In this document: positions 13,839-15,634 of the stretch, one piece after another
Layout of the letters: each line of letters starts with the position of its first letter
Position numbering within the stretch: the first letter of the stretch is position 1
Origin: JAABUE01 sp037440925
GTDB taxonomy: Bacteria > Chloroflexota > Anaerolineae > Anaerolineales > Villigracilaceae
Direction of reading: 5' to 3'
DNA: 15,634 nt
NCBI GenBank assembly: GCA_037440925.1
Contig: JBBITF010000067.1
Location: 1 to 15,634 of the forward strand
Position numbers and translations under genes: made by a program
Notes under the pieces: model-generated
What the model was told of the DNA's origin: nothing
The model's database searches: none
The model's input: the letters and a program-made list of their open reading frames with translations, nothing else

Positions 13839-14837
13839 TCATTGCTCTTTGCGCTCGAAGATTTCGTGATAGCCCCGGTCGAGTTCATCGTCTGACAAAT
13901 GTGCATATCTTTGCGTGACCTGGATGCTGGCGTGCCGCGCCAGGGCCTGGGCCAGTTTCAGGTTGCCGCTGGCGCGCAGCACGGTGGTGACGAAGTAGTG
14001 CCGGAAGGAGTGGGGGGTGATGCGGCCCTCGGCTTCCTCTCCCAGCGCCTGGCGGACGCGCTCGCTGACGATGTTGCGCCCGGTGGTGGTGGTCATCGGC
14101 TTGACCTTTTTGCCGGCGCCTTTGTCGTGGCGGGCGAAGAGGGGCAGGGAGGGGAGGGGGCGGCCGCTTGAGCCGTCCAGGGCGGCGCGTGCGGCGAGGT
14201 AGTCCTTCAGAGCGCGCAAACTTCGGGTCGAGAAACGGACGATGGCCTGCTTGTCGCCCTTGCCGATGATGACGGCGCGGCCCTCATTCCAGTCAATATC
14301 GCCGCGGCGCAGGGCGCAGGCCTCGTGGACGCGCAGGCCGGTATCAGCCAGGGTGAGCAGGAAGGCGCGGTCGCGCAATGCGCGTAACCGTTCTTCGGGC
14401 GAGTTGTCAGACAAGTTATTTGTGATATTATTCACAAATTCAAGAACCCGCTCGATGTCCTCGCGCGGGAACTGGGGCAGGCGCTGACCGGCGCGGCGGG
14501 CGCGCTGTTTGACCAGTTGTTCCAGGCGCGGCAGGTTGATCTCGGCCAGGCGTTCGGCGGCCAGGTAGGCGTAGAAGCCTTTGACGGCCTGCGTGTAGAG
14601 CCGCTCGGTGGCGGAGGAGAAGACTTTCAGGTAGGCGAGCATCCAGGCCAGGCCGTCTTCGCTCAATTGAGCGACAGGGGAGTCTGGCTCGATCCAGCGC
14701 TCCTTCAGGACGCGTAAGAAGGCAGCCATCGCGTTGGCGTAGGCGCGGGCGGTGTTTTCAGTGCGGGCGCCCTGGACGGTCTCCAGGTAGCCTTGTACGG
14801 CTTCGGCCAGGGTTTTGCCGCTTTCTGGGCTGGTCAT
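13839..14837 (-). CDS. Tyrosine recombinase (XerC/XerD-like integrase)
   Basis: A 332-residue site-specific recombinase with an N-terminal SAM-like core-binding domain (about 8-105) and a C-terminal catalytic domain (about 120-325). All six catalytic positions are present: Arg169 (TGLRVHEA), Lys193 (GKGDK), His276 and Arg279 (HSFRH), His302 (ARHASI) and the nucleophile Tyr311 (QRYAHL), so it should be active. Length and motif spacing fit Xer-like or phage/integron-type enzymes; the lack of a neighbouring cell-division or phage gene leaves the role open. An Asn-rich stretch, FVNNITNNLSDNS (134-146), is encoded by an AT-rich patch in an otherwise GC-rich gene and looks like a small insertion. 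The start has AAGGA at 14845-14849 on the minus strand, 7 nt before the ATG, and a near-consensus promoter lies further upstream. Arrays of short inverted units lie immediately behind that promoter. Confidence 0.93.
   Translation of the reverse strand: MTSPESGKTLAEAVQGYLETVQGARTENTARAYANAMAAFLRVLKERWIEPDSPVAQLSEDGLAWMLAYLKVFSSATERLYTQAVKGFYAYLAAERLAEINLPRLEQLVKQRARRAGQRLPQFPREDIERVLEFVNNITNNLSDNSPEERLRALRDRAFLLTLADTGLRVHEACALRRGDIDWNEGRAVIIGKGDKQAIVRFSTRSLRALKDYLAARAALDGSSGRPLPSLPLFARHDKGAGKKVKPMTTTTGRNIVSERVRQALGEEAEGRITPHSFRHYFVTTVLRASGNLKLAQALARHASIQVTQRYAHLSDDELDRGYHEIFERKEQ
14418..14439. repeat. 8-bp-arm palindrome with TGTGA-N6-TCACA core inside the recombinase gene
   Basis: ATTTGTGA (14418-14425) and TCACAAAT (14432-14439) are exact inverted arms around TATTAT. 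The core matches the CRP-family consensus TGTGA-N6-TCACA exactly. It is embedded in the AT-rich patch that encodes the Asn-rich insertion, about 400 bp downstream of the recombinase start, so a regulatory role is uncertain. Confidence 0.5.
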
Positions 14838-14885
14838 GGCGGTTTCCTTATGTTTATGATAATTATACTTATCGAAAGCATTGTT

Positions 14886-14914
14886 ATTTTACGGCCAATT
14901 CACCCGCCTGTCAA
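14886..14914 (-). promoter_or_regulatory. Sigma-70-type promoter of the recombinase gene
   Basis: On the minus strand TTGACA (14914-14909) and TAAAAT (14891-14886) are separated by exactly 17 bp. It would give a 5' leader of about 40 nt carrying the AAGGA ribosome site. A second TATAAT (14867-14862) lies closer to the gene but lacks a -35. The -35 box is 14 bp from the inverted heptamer array. Confidence 0.7.
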
Positions 14915-14928
14915 TCCCCTCTTTTCCT

Positions 14929-15016
14929 AATCAGTCATCAGTGTTCAGTGATCAGTGCTTATCACTGTATCTCAACTGATCACTGGTAACTGATCACTGA
15001 TAACTGATAACTGAAC
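14929..15016. repeat. Inverted array of 7-bp units (NNTCAGT / ACTGANN)
   Basis: Four head-to-tail heptamers AATCAGT, CATCAGT, GTTCAGT, GATCAGT (14929-14956) are followed by an 18-bp centre and then six heptamers in the opposite sense: ACTGATC, ACTGGTA, ACTGATC, ACTGATA, ACTGATA, ACTGAAC (14975-15016). The halves can pair into a long imperfect hairpin. Exact heptad phasing on both sides shows expansion by slippage or recombination. Confidence 0.85.
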
Positions 15017-15046
15017 ACCCCCCACCCCACGGCTGACGGAACCATC

Positions 15047-15121
15047 CACGAATGGGGCCACGAATGCACGAATGAGACCACGAATGGGCACACACATTCG
15101 TGTATTCGTGAATCATTCGTG
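15047..15121. repeat. Inverted array of 8-bp units (CACGAATG / CATTCGTG)
   Basis: CACGAATG occurs at 15047-15054, 15059-15066, 15067-15074 and 15079-15086. The reverse complement CATTCGTG occurs at 15095-15102 and 15114-15121, with a one-base variant TATTCGTG at 15103-15110. The design resembles the heptamer array 30 bp away but the unit is unrelated in sequence. The last unit runs into the coding end of the TPR gene. Confidence 0.85.
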
Positions 15122-15634
15122 GACGATATTTCCCTCAATCGCCCTCTGCACAACCTCGGCGATTTCCTGCGGCAGTTTCGAAAGGTCGAGGCTCTTTATG
15201 CCGTTCATGTATTGCTGCAGCACGCGGCCTAATTCCTGATAATGCGGCGGCGCATTGGGATCAACCGCCATTTTGGAGACGGCTTCAAAGTATTTGCCCG
15301 CCCTGGGGCTTTTTGAGCGGTGCGCCCTGACCAAATCCGTCACGAACGCCTCGATCTGCTCCCGTTCGCTTTTCTCCCCTCCGTCCACGATCGATTGTCC
15401 ATCGTCTATGGTCTGCTTCGCCAGCATTTCCCACCCCTCCAATCCCTCGGGCAAGCCGAGTTGCGGCGCAAGGTTGGCCAAAGCCTGCAAAGCCTGATAT
15501 TCGTTGATTTGTTTGGCAATGCTGTACACCGTCACCCAGGCGCTGACCGCCTCCTGCGCTTGCTCATTTTGCAGGTAAATATGTCCCATGTTGAACAAGG
15601 TCGCGCACAGCCCCGCTTTGTCGCCGATTTGCTG
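15113..15634 (-). CDS. C-terminal end of a TPR protein (5' truncated by window edge)
   Basis: The frame stays open to the window edge, giving at least 173 residues: twelve codons before the first listed in-frame TTG continue the same helix pattern. The opening text GDKAGLCATLFNMGHIYLQ, followed by AVSAWVTVYSIAKQINEYQALQALANLAPQLG, is a classic TPR pair, and I recall this wording from the last repeats of long TPR proteins of Chloroflexota and Cyanobacteria, some of which carry N-terminal NTPase or death-like domains. After the repeats comes a helical tail of about 110 residues without a recognised domain. The N-terminal effector part is outside the window, so function is open. The final residues VHE and the TGA stop lie within the CACGAATG repeat, so the array may have set the present C-terminus. 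Confidence 0.8.
   Translation of the reverse strand, partial: QQIGDKAGLCATLFNMGHIYLQNEQAQEAVSAWVTVYSIAKQINEYQALQALANLAPQLGLPEGLEGWEMLAKQTIDDGQSIVDGGEKSEREQIEAFVTDLVRAHRSKSPRAGKYFEAVSKMAVDPNAPPHYQELGRVLQQYMNGIKSLDLSKLPQEIAEVVQRAIEGNIVHE

Noticed and set aside
13839..14837. Integron integrase with attI/attC array
   Set aside because: No integron-specific extra helix was recognised, no gene cassettes follow, and the heptamer and octamer units lack attC-like R/L boxes.
14929..15121. CRISPR array
   Set aside because: Units are 7-8 bp with no spacers of regular length, they switch orientation, and no cas genes are present.

Overview
The window looks like chromosomal DNA from a member of the Chloroflexota, most likely the Anaerolineae. 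The support is circumstantial. Several membrane or secreted proteins carry long Thr/Pro-rich outer stalks, there is a Ser/Thr kinase with a stalked ectodomain, a GAF histidine kinase with an unusual H-box, and TPR C-terminal sequence of a type I associate with that phylum. No rRNA or other marker gene is present, so this is inference.

Layout. (1) 1-1255: the tail of an unidentified gene and an Acr3 arsenite exporter, closed by a nested palindrome. (2) 1314-2479: a two-gene tRNA thiolation unit, a ThiS/MoaD-like sulfur carrier overlapping by 4 bp a TtuA/Ncs6-type thiotransferase with all zinc and Fe-S cysteines. (3) 2529-7294: a co-directional run of an orphan seven-helix/GAF/coiled-coil histidine kinase (phospho-acceptor His replaced by Gln), a double-LysM protein and an LCP (LytR-CpsA-Psr) lipoprotein. 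This is best read as envelope sensing plus envelope building. (4) 7331-9357: a MocR/YdcR-type regulator on the minus strand, divergent from a small DUF2917 protein. They share an AT-rich intergenic region with a strong hairpin. (5) 9586-13739, minus strand: an 810-residue protein overlapping by 4 bp a membrane Ser/Thr kinase. The C-terminal two thirds of the 810-residue protein reads to me as a very divergent choline/carnitine O-acyltransferase, with an HxxxDG motif and C-terminal landmarks in order. (6) 13839-14914, minus strand: a complete tyrosine recombinase with a near-consensus promoter. (7) 14929-15121: two different inverted arrays of 7-bp and 8-bp units. (8) 15113-15634, minus strand: the C-terminal end of a TPR protein whose stop codon lies inside the second array.

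Most notable: the acyltransferase-like/kinase pair; two signalling proteins that keep their folds but have lost canonical residues (kinase H-box; PLP-site DDxY in the MocR protein); a sulfur carrier with three residues after its Gly-Gly; two genes with a TATAAT box so close to the start that they should be leaderless; and the short-unit inverted arrays beside the recombinase. All family calls are from reading motifs; no database search was run.
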